Source of the DNA: an uncultured Pelagibacteraceae bacterium
Lineage (GTDB): Bacteria > Pseudomonadota > Alphaproteobacteria > Pelagibacterales > AG-422-B15
Direction of reading: 5' to 3'
Length of the DNA: 64,000 nucleotides
Assembly (NCBI GenBank): GCA_902571005.1
Contig: CACGAG010000002.1
Location: forward strand, 1 to 64,000
Numbering within the stretch: position 1 is the first letter of the stretch; each line of letters starts with the position of its first letter. A program made the translations under genes and the position numbers. This document shows, piece by piece, positions 48,801-59,466 of the stretch. The notes under the pieces were generated by a model that searched no databases, had not been told where the DNA came from, and was given only the letters and a program-made list of their open reading frames with translations.

Positions 48801-49561
48801 TAACCAAACCTCCCTGTTATATAATCTTGCGTTCTCTGATCTGATGGATTTGAAAAGATTGTTTCAGTCTTATCAACTTCAACTAATTTACCTAAATGAA
48901 AAAAACCTGTCCTTGATGAAACTCTAGCGGCTTGTTGCATCGAGTGTGTAACAATAATTATTGTATATTCTGTTTTAAGATCTCCCATTAATTCTTCAAT
49001 TCTAGCCGTAGCAATTGGGTCTAAAGCTGAACAAGGCTCATCCATTAGAATAATATCTGGATTTACGGATATAGCTCTTGCAATACACAATCTTTGTTGC
49101 TGTCCACCCGAGAGGCCTGTTCCCGCATCGTATAATCTATCTTTAACCTCATCAAAGAGAGCCGCTTTTTTTAGACTGGTAACAACAATTTCTTCTAAAT
49201 CAGATTTATGTTCTGCTATTCCATGTATTCTTGGACCATAAGCTACATTTTCAAAAATAGATTTTGGAAAGGGGTTCGGCTTTTGAAAAACCATGCCCAC
49301 CCGTTCTCTTAGTTGTTCAACTTGCATGTCTGGTGCATAAATATCGTTGCCATCGATTTCTATTTTTCCTTGTACTTTGCATATATCAATAACATCGTTC
49401 ATTCTATTTAAGCATCTAATAAAGGTTGATTTACCACAACCTGATGGACCTATTAAAGCAGTGACTTGTTTTTCTTCCATGTACATGGAAACATCGAAGA
49501 GTGCCTGTTTCTCTCCATAATAAACATTCAAGTTGTCTGCTTTTATTTTTATACTTTTCAT
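48800..49561 (-). CDS. pstB: Phosphate ABC transporter ATP-binding protein
   Basis: [33 protein letters not shown]. Confidence 0.97.
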   Translation of the reverse strand: MKSIKIKADNLNVYYGEKQALFDVSMYMEEKQVTALIGPSGCGKSTFIRCLNRMNDVIDICKVQGKIEIDGNDIYAPDMQVEQLRERVGMVFQKPNPFPKSIFENVAYGPRIHGIAEHKSDLEEIVVTSLKKAALFDEVKDRLYDAGTGLSGGQQQRLCIARAISVNPDIILMDEPCSALDPIATARIEELMGDLKTEYTIIIVTHSMQQAARVSSRTGFFHLGKLVEVDKTETIFSNPSDQRTQDYITGRFG

Positions 49562-49569
49562 ATTCTATT

Positions 49570-50853
49570 TTACCATTTTGTTTCAAATTTTCTTCTAATT
49601 AATACTGCAGCTAAATTCATTAAAATTAAAAATCCAAGTAACATCATAATTGTAGCTGAAGTTTTTTCAACATAACCTCTTTCTGCGCTTTCTGACCATA
49701 AATAAACCTGAACTGGCAAAGAGGCAGAAGCATCCAGCGGTGTTTGTGGAACATCTACAACAAATGCCACCATACCAATTAATAATAATGGCGCAGTTTC
49801 TCCAAGTGCTTGAGCAAGGCCTATAATTGTACCTGTTAATGCACCAGGCATTGCTACAGGAACTACATGATGCATTACTGCTTGCATTTTGGTTGCTCCG
49901 ACTGCTAATGCTCCTTCTCTTATTGATGGTGGCACCGCCCTTAATGAGGCTCTAGTTGCAATAATTATTGTTGGTAGGGTCATTAAAGATAAGACTATGC
50001 CTCCAACCAGTGGTGTTGACCTTGGCAATCCAAATGTATTTAAAATAATACCAAGCCCCAATAAGCCAAATACAATAGAAGGTACCGCTGCTAAATTATT
50101 AATATTAATTTCAATAAAATCGGTAACTCTATTTTTTGGTGCAAATTCCTCAAGATAAATAGCTGCAAAAATTCCAATAGGAAAAGACAAAATCAAAACT
50201 ACCAAAATTGTGAATAAAGAACCTACTATTGAACCTCCTACTCCTGCCAGTTCAGGTTCTCGGCTGTCACCCCTCATTAAAAATGGTAGATTGAATTCAT
50301 AGCTGACAAGTCCCCTATCTACAAGGTCATCAAAAAATAAAAGTTGAATATCTTTAATTCTTCTTTTGTCTTCATCTAAGTCCCTTGGGTAGTTTCCTTT
50401 ATTAACCTGATCTACATCGTCGGAGGCAGTTAAATATATTGTTTCTGTTTCATTTATATTTGACTTATTCGATTTTAAAAATTCTCTTATTTCTTGCTCA
50501 AATTCAATACTGAATAATCGTATCAACATTTTCTTATCTTTTTTCTCTTCAATATCTGGGAAAAGTCCATAAATAGCCTTTTTGGAAAAAGAATACATTG
50601 ACAGGTTGTTAATATCCTCTGAACTCATTTCAGAAAATTGTGTCGTGTCTTCAATAAGATTTAAAAAAGGTACATCTACCTGGATAACAGTTCTATAAAA
50701 TGCTGAATAGCCAGATGAAAATATATTTAGAAATAAAATAAGCACCCATGCAAGCGCAAAGCTCATTGCACCAATACAATAAATCCTAAATCTTTTCTCT
50801 GAATTTAGCCTTTTATTTAAACTATTTATTCTTTGTTCTATTCTATCAGTCAT
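49570..50853 (-). CDS. pstA: Phosphate ABC transporter permease
   Basis: AVPSIVFGLLGLGI, ALGETAPLLLIG. Confidence 0.95.
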   Translation of the reverse strand: MTDRIEQRINSLNKRLNSEKRFRIYCIGAMSFALAWVLILFLNIFSSGYSAFYRTVIQVDVPFLNLIEDTTQFSEMSSEDINNLSMYSFSKKAIYGLFPDIEEKKDKKMLIRLFSIEFEQEIREFLKSNKSNINETETIYLTASDDVDQVNKGNYPRDLDEDKRRIKDIQLLFFDDLVDRGLVSYEFNLPFLMRGDSREPELAGVGGSIVGSLFTILVVLILSFPIGIFAAIYLEEFAPKNRVTDFIEININNLAAVPSIVFGLLGLGIILNTFGLPRSTPLVGGIVLSLMTLPTIIIATRASLRAVPPSIREGALAVGATKMQAVMHHVVPVAMPGALTGTIIGLAQALGETAPLLLIGMVAFVVDVPQTPLDASASLPVQVYLWSESAERGYVEKTSATIMMLLGFLILMNLAAVLIRRKFETKW

Positions 50854-52237
50854 ATCTCTCCGTATATTTTTTTACGACCTGTAAAGCTATAAAATTTAGA
50901 GCCAATGTAACAACGAACAAGGTTAAACCCAAAGCAAAAGCTGACTGTGTTTTTGGGCTATCAAATTCTTGATCACCGATTAAAATAACAACAATCTGAG
51001 TAGTAATTGTAGTTGCCGCATCAAGCGGATTAGCTGTTAATTTTGCATTTAATCCTGCAGCCATAACAACAATCATTGTCTCCCCAATCGCTCTTGAGAC
51101 AGCTAATAAAAAAGAACCTACAATACCTGGCAACGCAGCTGGCAATAATACTTTAACAATTGTTTCCCTTTTGGTTGCTCCCATGGCATAAGAGCCTTCT
51201 CTTAAACTTTGAGGTACAGATTTTATTACATCATCAGAAAGTGATGAAATAAATGGTATTATCATTATTCCCATAACAAATCCCGCAGCTAGAGCGCTTT
51301 CAGAAGAAACAGTTAGTCCAGCACCCTGACCGATATCTCTCACTAAAGGTGCTACAGTTAACGCTGCAAAAAATCCGTATACAACCGTTGGGATACCAGC
51401 AAGAATTTCAATAATTGGCTTAGCCCAATCTCTGACTTTTGGAGAAGCGTATTCAGACATATAAATGGCTGTGAGTAAACCAACTGGGACTGAGACACAC
51501 ATTGCAATTAATGCAATAAGAAATGTTCCAGCAAATAATGGAACAGCGCCAAATGCATTGGCCAAGTCTCTTGTATCAAGATCTCCAGCTTCTCTTACAA
51601 AAACTCTTTGAGGACTCCAATTTAATCCAAATAAAAAATCGGTTATTGGAACTTGAGAAAAAAAACGCAACGTTTCATATAATAAAGAAAAAATTATTCC
51701 AACAGTGGTCATTATAGCGACAAGTGAGCATGTAAAATACAAGACTAGTAAAAATTTCTCGACAATCTTTCTAGAATTAAGTTTGTTATTAATATTGAAT
51801 AATGAGTAAAGAACCAGTAAACCTGACAACCCAAGAACTGTAACATAAGTTAAGTTTTCACTCGTCTTATTAATATAATTTAATTTATTTACGGCACCAT
51901 TTATAAGAATAGTATTTTCATCAAAAAGTTTTATGCCCAATGCAGTGTTTTCGATTTGGGTAAATAATAAACTTAGTTCTGTTTCTGTATAACTGCCAAG
52001 TGCTATGAAATCACTTAATACATATTGCTCAATAAAAAATGATTTAAACGAAGTAATCATCAACAGTATCAATAACGCTGGCACAACAGCCCATAGAGCT
52101 ACGTAGTACCCATAATAATGACTAAGTGATTTAAGATTTTTTTGATTTGAAGTCCTAAGATTTTTTGCTCTTAAATTTCCTAGAAAATAGCTGGCGATAC
52201 CAATTAGAATAATTAAAGAAATTAATATAAATCCCAT
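50846..52237 (-). CDS. pstC: Phosphate ABC transporter permease
   Basis: GIPTVVYGFFAAL, SRAIGETMIVVMAAG. Confidence 0.95.
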   Translation of the reverse strand: MGFILISLIILIGIASYFLGNLRAKNLRTSNQKNLKSLSHYYGYYVALWAVVPALLILLMITSFKSFFIEQYVLSDFIALGSYTETELSLLFTQIENTALGIKLFDENTILINGAVNKLNYINKTSENLTYVTVLGLSGLLVLYSLFNINNKLNSRKIVEKFLLVLYFTCSLVAIMTTVGIIFSLLYETLRFFSQVPITDFLFGLNWSPQRVFVREAGDLDTRDLANAFGAVPLFAGTFLIALIAMCVSVPVGLLTAIYMSEYASPKVRDWAKPIIEILAGIPTVVYGFFAALTVAPLVRDIGQGAGLTVSSESALAAGFVMGIMIIPFISSLSDDVIKSVPQSLREGSYAMGATKRETIVKVLLPAALPGIVGSFLLAVSRAIGETMIVVMAAGLNAKLTANPLDAATTITTQIVVILIGDQEFDSPKTQSAFALGLTLFVVTLALNFIALQVVKKYTERYD

Positions 52238-52259
52238 GCTTCACCATAATGCTTATTTA

Positions 52260-52292
52260 ACAACTGAGACAAGCGTAACTTGCCTCAGTTGT
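52260..52292 (-). other. pstS-pstC intercistronic hairpin
   Basis: ACAACTGAG(a)CAAG-CGTAA-CTTG(c)CTCAGTTGT, 13 bp with one mismatch. Confidence 0.85.
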
Positions 52293-52308
52293 GGATTAAT
52301 CAAGTATT

Positions 52309-53370
52309 TTAGTCCAGATCGAGTGTTTCTAAGTTAGCAACTCTTGATCTTATATCAGATGCATCACCATCAGATAATGCAACTAAACCGATATCAGTTA
52401 GATATCCATCTTCACCCATTGCATCAGGACTTGTGAAAGCTGCAAGAAACTCTTCAATTCCTGGCACAACACCTACGTGAGCTTTTTTCACATAGAACTG
52501 TAATGGTCGTGCAATTGGGTAAGAATAATCCTGGATACCAGCAAGCGTTGGCTGAATTCCAGTGATCGAAGCAGATTTAATTTTATCTTCGTTAGCTAGA
52601 AGGTAGCTGTAACCAAAGTAACCAAATCTTTCTGGATCCTCTGATAATTTTTGAACTATTAAAGTGTCGTTTTCACCAGCTTCAATAACTCTTCCATCTT
52701 CTCGCACTACTGCACATTTTTTCTTTGCCTTTTCACCGGCATTTTCCCAAAGTGTGTATGCGCCTGCTGCTTTGCAACCTTTTTTCATAATAAGTGAATT
52801 CCAAGCATCTCTTGTACCAGATGTCGGCGGTGCAACTAGGATTTCAATTTTATGATCAGGTAATGAAGCATCAATGTCAGACCATTTTTCATATGGGTTA
52901 TCAATTAAATTTCCAGCAATGACATTACCCTCGCCATCTTTTGCAACATTAGCGGGTACTTTTTCTGCAATTGCTAAAAATAAATGCTCTTGCGTAAAGT
53001 CTGCATCGGCAGCATCTAAGCTATGAGCAAGCGTCAAGCCGTCATTACCAATTGTAATTTCAATTATATCAGTAACACCATTTTTAGCGCATAATGCCTT
53101 TTCCTTACTTTTAATTTTACGAGACGCATTGGTAATATCGGGGTGATCGGTACCAACTCCAGCACAGAATAATTTCATTCCACCGCCCGTACCAGTACTC
53201 TCAATCACTGGTGTATTAAATCCAGTCTTACCAAATCTCTCAGCAACTACGGTTGCATAAGGGTATACAGTCGACGAACCAACGATTTTTATAGTATCTC
53301 TAGCTTGAGAACTGAATGTAAAAATTGATGAAGCGAAAACTGCAATAATCATTATTTTGATTAATCTCAT
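52309..53370 (-). CDS. pstS: Phosphate-binding protein
   Basis: Signal peptide; IVGSSTVYPY, STGTGGGMKLFC, PPTSGTRDAW; start refined to internal ATG after GGAGAAAATA. Confidence 0.95.
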   Translation of the reverse strand: MRLIKIMIIAVFASSIFTFSSQARDTIKIVGSSTVYPYATVVAERFGKTGFNTPVIESTGTGGGMKLFCAGVGTDHPDITNASRKIKSKEKALCAKNGVTDIIEITIGNDGLTLAHSLDAADADFTQEHLFLAIAEKVPANVAKDGEGNVIAGNLIDNPYEKWSDIDASLPDHKIEILVAPPTSGTRDAWNSLIMKKGCKAAGAYTLWENAGEKAKKKCAVVREDGRVIEAGENDTLIVQKLSEDPERFGYFGYSYLLANEDKIKSASITGIQPTLAGIQDYSYPIARPLQFYVKKAHVGVVPGIEEFLAAFTSPDAMGEDGYLTDIGLVALSDGDASDIRSRVANLETLDLD

Positions 53371-53418
53371 TATTTTCTCCATTAAGGTTTAGAATCATTG
53401 CTAATTTATTTTGCCTTG

Positions 53419-53458
53419 ATTACAAAATTATAACGTTTTTGTTACATTTTTATGAACG
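53419..53458 (-). promoter_or_regulatory. Four-unit Pho-box-like array upstream of pstS
   Basis: Minus strand: CGTTCAT-AAAA-ATGTAAC-AAAA-ACGTTAT-AATT-TTGTAAT, exact 11-bp spacing. Confidence 0.82.
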
Positions 53459-54185
53459 TCGGTTTCTCGTTAAAATTTAAATAACTGATTTTATTAAGAT
53501 ATTTAAAGGGAAGGTAAATTAGTGAGAATATAATAACTGTTAACACAGCCAAATAAGGAATATGCATTGGAGGAGATGGAAATATATCCAAAAGTGTGTT
53601 CGCGGCAGGCGTAATCATTAAATACCAATAATTTACATCTTTAAAGAATTGCGAAATATAAATATTTAATCCATAAATTATAGGTAATAAGCAAATGGCA
53701 AACAAAAGAACTCGTAAAACTGACCACCAGGTTAATTGAACCTTCGTGCATACACAGGCATATATTACACCAAGCAGTAATAAACCATGGCCAAAATAAT
53801 AAGTAATATATTCTGCATCAGGAAATGAGAAATCCAAATCTGGTGTAATGATTGCAAGGAAATTTCCACTTAATCCAAAAAAATAACCTACTTCGAAAAA
53901 GAATTTAATATTTGTAAACACATATAACCCCATTGATATTGCGGCTATATGGCAAATGTGTAATGGCAATACGTCGTAAATAGAATGATCATAAAATATC
54001 ACTCGATAAAATGGTTTTATTATCTCATGAGAAATTAATATAAAACCAATTAACAAAAAAATTGATCTAGTTACATTTTTATTATTTATAAATCGAACAA
54101 AGAAAGGAAATAAAATTGAAATAGTCACAATTGTGAAAATTGTTGCCAAATGATGATAACCAAACAAAACAAATTGAGTCGCCAT
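53442..54185 (-). CDS. YwaF/TIGR02206-like membrane protein
   Basis: Multi-TM, LPLHICHIAAI..., YFGHGLLLLGV. Confidence 0.75.
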   Translation of the reverse strand: MATQFVLFGYHHLATIFTIVTISILFPFFVRFINNKNVTRSIFLLIGFILISHEIIKPFYRVIFYDHSIYDVLPLHICHIAAISMGLYVFTNIKFFFEVGYFFGLSGNFLAIITPDLDFSFPDAEYITYYFGHGLLLLGVIYACVCTKVQLTWWSVLRVLLFAICLLPIIYGLNIYISQFFKDVNYWYLMITPAANTLLDIFPSPPMHIPYLAVLTVIIFSLIYLPFKYLNKISYLNFNEKPTFIKM

Positions 54186-54225
54186 ATCTTATTTTAACCA
54201 AGATTTGTTAAACTATTATTGCACC

Positions 54226-55320
54226 TTATGAAATGGGTGCAATAGGCAATTCTACTGAAAATGTACTGCCTTGATTTATTTCACTTTTTATATCTAAATG
54301 TCCTCTGTGCTTATTTAAAATATGTTTAACTATGGTTAACCCTAAACCCGTTCCACCGATTTCTTTTGATCTTGCTGCATCTACACGGTAAAAACGTTCA
54401 GTTAATCTTGTTAGATGTTTTGGGTGAATGCCTTCGCTTTCATCTTTAACGCTGATTTTTGATACAAGTTGTGGAAATAGCTTTTTATTATCACTATGAT
54501 CAGTTTGCTTTTTGATTTTTTCTGCCAATATGTCTATTGAGCTGTTTAGTTTTCCATATTTAATCGAATTATCTATAATATTTGTAAAGACCTGTACCAA
54601 CTCATCTTCATTGCCCAATACAAATAAACCCTCACTAAGTTGATGGTTGACTCTTATTTTAATATTCTTTGTCAATGCGTATTCTTTTAGACTTTCCGCC
54701 ACATTATCTATTGTTTTCAATAAATTAACTTTTTTGGTTGGATGAATATGCTCATCAGACTCTATTTTAGATACGACAATTAAATCATCTATCAGTCTTT
54801 TCATGCGAATTGTTTCTTTATCCATAATACCAAGAAACTTAGACATAGATTTTTGATCATCTTTTGCTGGACCTCTTATAGTCTCCAAAAAACCCATGAT
54901 TGTAGCAAGTGGTGTTTTCAGCTCATGACTTACGTTTGCAATGAAAGAAGAGCGTACTCTTTCAATATTTTTTAAAGGAGTTATATTTTTCATGAGAATA
55001 ACATAATTGTCTCTTGTGTTAGTTAATTGGAGATGATTTTTCTCATAACTAATCTCCACATTGTAAAAATTTGTTGATCTAGGTGATAAACTTCCGTACT
55101 CACTATTATATTCAATTATTTCTGTTTCTTTATTTTTATATACATTTTCTAATGCCTCTAAAACTATCGGGCTTCTAATTAAGTTTGTTATATTTTGACC
55201 AGTATAATTATTTTCAAATAAATCTATTGAATGGGAATTTTGAAAAACAATTTTTTGATCGGAATCAAGAACGATGATTGCATCTTCTAGCTTATTAAGA
55301 ATAAAACTGATATTTTCCAT
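54226..55320 (-). CDS. phoR: PhoR-like sensor histidine kinase (PAS-HisKA-HATPase), no TM segment
   Basis: NVSHELKTPLATIMGFLETI H-box; GTGLGLTIVKHILNKHRG; linked to pst/pho genes. Confidence 0.88.
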   Translation of the reverse strand: MENISFILNKLEDAIIVLDSDQKIVFQNSHSIDLFENNYTGQNITNLIRSPIVLEALENVYKNKETEIIEYNSEYGSLSPRSTNFYNVEISYEKNHLQLTNTRDNYVILMKNITPLKNIERVRSSFIANVSHELKTPLATIMGFLETIRGPAKDDQKSMSKFLGIMDKETIRMKRLIDDLIVVSKIESDEHIHPTKKVNLLKTIDNVAESLKEYALTKNIKIRVNHQLSEGLFVLGNEDELVQVFTNIIDNSIKYGKLNSSIDILAEKIKKQTDHSDNKKLFPQLVSKISVKDESEGIHPKHLTRLTERFYRVDAARSKEIGGTGLGLTIVKHILNKHRGHLDIKSEINQGSTFSVELPIAPIS

Positions 55321-55323
55321 TGA

Positions 55324-56817
55324 TCAAACAAATATAATCTTTTGTGATAATTTTTTGTGCTTTGAAAGCATTAAAATAAATTTATTAAATCTACTGTTTA
55401 AAAGTTCTGAATAGTTTTTTGGGATAGAAAATATCAAATTTGAATCTTTTACATAAATACTGATATTGCTGTAATTAAAATTAGATAATTTTCCAATTTC
55501 ATATACAATTCTTAAGAATAATCCAAGCTCAATACTGCTTAATAATTTATTTTTATTTACAACTTTTCTATAATCTTTTATCTCATTTAGATCTATTCCA
55601 TTGTGAAAAACATAAATAACAGTAGCGAGTGTAACTCTGTCAGAATGGCTAAACTTTAATATTTCTGATTTTAATATTTGTTTAAATACAAACAATCCCC
55701 TCTCGTCACGAGCTATACTGTCTCCCGTTGATAAATAACTTATAGAGGACACTCTTATTCTTTTATTTAAATAGGATTTTCTTTTAAAAAAATTATTTGT
55801 GAATAATTTAATATTCTCATAATTTACGGTGCTAGGATTTAATTCGTTAGAAATTGCAGCAACTTTTAATGATTGATATTCAAGCGGATCGCTATTTGAG
55901 CTTAAGTTTATTTTATTAGAAATGTAGCCTTCTCTGATAGCTGTGTATGAAATAACTACTTGCCTAGCAGAGGTCTTATTTATTATTTCCAACGCGACCT
56001 TGGCTGCGTATCGTATAAATGGTGTTTTATCTTTTGTAATTAATGAATATTGTAGCAAGTCCTTTTTTTTAAAATTTGAAACTTCTTCAAGCATCGATAC
56101 AAAGTTATCAAAATCAGGTTTGAAATGATGAATGACTTTGAGAGGATAGCTGTACTTATCAAAATATAATTTAACTAAAGCTCTCCACGTACCGCCCGTA
56201 AGGATTACCCTTTTAAACTTATTTTCATTAAGCCATTCAGTATTTTGTAGAGAGTTTTTGAATTTTTCTATTATTTTTCTATTTTTAGTTTTTGCTCTGT
56301 GAACACCTAGTGGCAAGGACAATGTATTCATTATTTCTTTCTTTTTAACTTCTGCGAGTTCTAAGCTGCCACCGCCGAGATCGGCAACGAGACCACTTGA
56401 TTTTTTTAGACCGACAATACATCCCATGGCAGAAAACTTTGCTTCTTCATTACCATTTAATACATGTATTTTCTTTTTAAAAATATTTTCTACATCAGCA
56501 ATAAATGCCTCTCTATTTTTAGCAACACGGACGGCTTCTGTTGCAAATATTTCATAATTTTTAATATTTGATGAGTCTATCAATTCCTTTATATAATAGA
56601 ACGCATTCATTGCTTTTTTTATGGAGTCTTTATTAAGCTTATTGTTTTTAATTAGATCTTTACCTAGCCCACATGAAATTTTTTTGTTAAAAATAGCTAT
56701 CTGATTAAACCTAAAGTTTTCAAAAATTTGAAAACGAACTGTGTCAGAGCCAATATCAATTATTGCAATGCGTTCGTCTTTAAAAAATAATTTTTTTTTG
56801 GGAATTAAATTATTCAT
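55324..56817 (-). CDS. ppx: Exopolyphosphatase
   Basis: IAIIDIGSDTVRFQIFE, GLVADLGGGSLEL. Confidence 0.92.
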   Translation of the reverse strand: MNNLIPKKKLFFKDERIAIIDIGSDTVRFQIFENFRFNQIAIFNKKISCGLGKDLIKNNKLNKDSIKKAMNAFYYIKELIDSSNIKNYEIFATEAVRVAKNREAFIADVENIFKKKIHVLNGNEEAKFSAMGCIVGLKKSSGLVADLGGGSLELAEVKKKEIMNTLSLPLGVHRAKTKNRKIIEKFKNSLQNTEWLNENKFKRVILTGGTWRALVKLYFDKYSYPLKVIHHFKPDFDNFVSMLEEVSNFKKKDLLQYSLITKDKTPFIRYAAKVALEIINKTSARQVVISYTAIREGYISNKINLSSNSDPLEYQSLKVAAISNELNPSTVNYENIKLFTNNFFKRKSYLNKRIRVSSISYLSTGDSIARDERGLFVFKQILKSEILKFSHSDRVTLATVIYVFHNGIDLNEIKDYRKVVNKNKLLSSIELGLFLRIVYEIGKLSNFNYSNISIYVKDSNLIFSIPKNYSELLNSRFNKFILMLSKHKKLSQKIIFV

Positions 56818-58939
56818 AATGCATCAGAGAGAGTAGTTTCTTAGGCTTTCTATTTCCTTTTAATTTTCCTCTACCTGACAAACTTGGATTTGACATGAAG
56901 TATTTATGTGCATTAAACGTCTTACCTTTTTGTTTAACTCTTTTGTATGTGCCATCATCGTTCATTATCCACGTTTGCTCATTATCTAGAAAATTGGCAA
57001 CCATTATTTGATTCAATATTTGCTCATGGACAGTGGAGTTCTTTATGGGGGTTAATATTTCAACTCTTCTATCCAGATTTCTAGGCATAAGATCAGCTGA
57101 TCCAATTAAAACGGTGTTGTTTTTTGATGGTATATTAGATTCGTTTGCAAAACAGAAGATTCTAGCATGCTCTAAATACCGGCCAATGATACTTTTAACA
57201 ACAATATTTTCAGAAAGTTTTTTAACTCCTGGTCTTAAGCAGCAAATTCCTCTAATGAACAATTCAATTTTTACTCCCGCTGCAGAAGCCTCATAAAGCT
57301 TGGAGATCATTTGAGGGTCAACCAAAGAGTTCATTTTAAGCCAGATACCAGATGGTTTACTTTTCTTTGCATTTTTAATTTCATTATCAATCATTGCATT
57401 AATTTGATTTCGCATTGCGGGTGGAGAGAGCACTATATCATTTAATTTCATTGGAGAAGCATACCCAGTCATGTAATTAAAGATTCTCTCAATGTCTTTG
57501 CAGATTTTTTCATCTGCCGTAAATAATGACAGGTCTTCATAAGTTTTAGCATTTTTTGGATGATAGTTTCCTGTGCCTACATGTACATAGCTTTTTAATT
57601 TGCCTGCTTCTCTTCTGATAATTAGACTTGCCTTTGCATGCGTCTTCAATTGAGCGAAACCATATACAATTTGAACTCCTGATTTCTCCATTTGATTGGC
57701 AAGAGCTAAATTAGATTCCTCATCAAATCTTGCTTTGATTTCAACAACAGCTGTAACACTCTTGCCGTTATCTGCTGCTTTTGTAAGGGCTTTTATAATA
57801 GGACTATCAGCAGTGGTTCTGTAAATCGTTTGTTTAATAGCTACTACTTTTGGATCTATAGCAGCCTGATTTAAATAATCAACTACAACATCAAAAGTTT
57901 CATATGGATGATGGACAACAAAATCTTTTGATCTGATGGCAGCAAAACAATTATTATCAAATTGCTTTAACCTTTCAACAGGTCTTGATATGAATTTTTT
58001 AAATTTTAATTTTGGTCTATTTAAATTATGAATCTGCGATAAATCTTGTAAACCAACATGCTTTGATAGAGCAATGACTTGCGCATCTTTAAGATTCAAA
58101 TTTTTTTTTAAAAAGTTTTTCTTTTTAGATGATATGTTTTTTAAAACTTCTAGCCTTACTATTTCCCCTCTTTTTCTTTTTGTTAAAGCTTTTTCAAAAT
58201 ATTTAATAACATCTTCATCATCCTCATATTCGTAATCGATATCACTGTCTCTTATAACTCTGAATATTGCACTATCCAACAATTTAGAATTTGGGAATAG
58301 ATCTTTAAAAAAATATCTAATAATATCTTCAACAAATAAATAGTATTCTTTTTTACCTTCTTGAATAAACACAAGTCTGTTTAATGCTCGCGGAACAATG
58401 ATTACCGAATTAAACGGTTTATTTGAACCTCCTGCCACTAAACTCAATGAAATACACAGTCCTTCATTTGGAATAAATGGAAATGGATGCACTGGGTCAA
58501 TTGAAATTGGCGTTAATATAGGCAGTATTTCTTCATTAAAAAGTTTCTTTAGATTTTTTCTCAATCTTATATTTAATTTATTAGGCGTAATATGAATTAT
58601 TTTTTCTGCATTTAATTCTCTAACAAGCTTTCTAAAAGAAACATCCTGACTCTTAAATATTTTTGCAGATGCATTTTGTGCTGCTTTTAATTGCTGATGT
58701 CCAGTCATGCCGTCATGGCTTATTTTGTTTGGATTATTTTCTATTTCATCCAAAAGACTTGGTATTCTTACCATATAAAATTCGTCCAGATTACTTGCAG
58801 AAATTGAGAGAAAATTAACTCTTTCGATTAACGGCACTTTAGCATCATTAGCCTCATCTAAAACTCTTTGGTTAAAAAGAAGCCATGATAATTCTCTGTT
58901 TAAGAACTTATTGTCTGAATTTGTATTTTTTCTTATCAT
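56810..58939 (-). CDS. ppk: Polyphosphate kinase 1
   Basis: FLNRELSWLLFNQRVLDEA, DPKVVAIKQTIYRT, HAKASLIIRRE, HVGTGNYHPKNAK; start refined to ATG 58939. Confidence 0.96.
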   Translation of the reverse strand: MIRKNTNSDNKFLNRELSWLLFNQRVLDEANDAKVPLIERVNFLSISASNLDEFYMVRIPSLLDEIENNPNKISHDGMTGHQQLKAAQNASAKIFKSQDVSFRKLVRELNAEKIIHITPNKLNIRLRKNLKKLFNEEILPILTPISIDPVHPFPFIPNEGLCISLSLVAGGSNKPFNSVIIVPRALNRLVFIQEGKKEYYLFVEDIIRYFFKDLFPNSKLLDSAIFRVIRDSDIDYEYEDDEDVIKYFEKALTKRKRGEIVRLEVLKNISSKKKNFLKKNLNLKDAQVIALSKHVGLQDLSQIHNLNRPKLKFKKFISRPVERLKQFDNNCFAAIRSKDFVVHHPYETFDVVVDYLNQAAIDPKVVAIKQTIYRTTADSPIIKALTKAADNGKSVTAVVEIKARFDEESNLALANQMEKSGVQIVYGFAQLKTHAKASLIIRREAGKLKSYVHVGTGNYHPKNAKTYEDLSLFTADEKICKDIERIFNYMTGYASPMKLNDIVLSPPAMRNQINAMIDNEIKNAKKSKPSGIWLKMNSLVDPQMISKLYEASAAGVKIELFIRGICCLRPGVKKLSENIVVKSIIGRYLEHARIFCFANESNIPSKNNTVLIGSADLMPRNLDRRVEILTPIKNSTVHEQILNQIMVANFLDNEQTWIMNDDGTYKRVKQKGKTFNAHKYFMSNPSLSGRGKLKGNRKPKKLLSLMHYE

Positions 58940-58949
58940 TATTAAAGTG

Positions 58950-59465
58950 ATGAAGCATTTATATCTATTGAGACACGCTAAATCAAGTTGGGATGATCCT
59001 AGTTTAACTGATTTTGAGAGACCTCTTTCAAAAAGAGGAAAAAACAATTGTAATAAAATTGAAACATTTCTTTCACAAAAAAAAATAATACCTGATATTT
59101 CCTATGTTTCATCTGCAAGAAGAACTGTCGACACATTTAATTTAGTTCTTGGAAAAACACTAAGGACAAGCTCGAAGGTTGTTTTTAGCAAGAAATTATA
59201 TTTATGTGACGAAATCTACCTTTTTGACTTAATCAAAAACACTGAAAATAATTATTCAAATCTTTTAATTGTTAATCATGAACCAACAATTCGAAATTTA
59301 ACAATTGATTTAAGTGCGCCCTCTCAAGATGAGAAATATTTAAATATTAAAAATAAATTTCCTACAGGAAGTCTTGCAATACTCAAATCTGATTTAAAAG
59401 ATTGGAGTGAATTAAAATATAATTCATTTAAAGTTACAGATTTTGTTCGACCTAGATTCTTATAG
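58950..59465 (+). CDS. SixA-like histidine phosphatase
   Basis: LYLLRHAKSSWDDPSLTDFERPLSKRG; start refined to ATG 58950. Confidence 0.9.
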   Translation: MKHLYLLRHAKSSWDDPSLTDFERPLSKRGKNNCNKIETFLSQKKIIPDISYVSSARRTVDTFNLVLGKTLRTSSKVVFSKKLYLCDEIYLFDLIKNTENNYSNLLIVNHEPTIRNLTIDLSAPSQDEKYLNIKNKFPTGSLAILKSDLKDWSELKYNSFKVTDFVRPRFL

Positions 59466-59466
59466 A

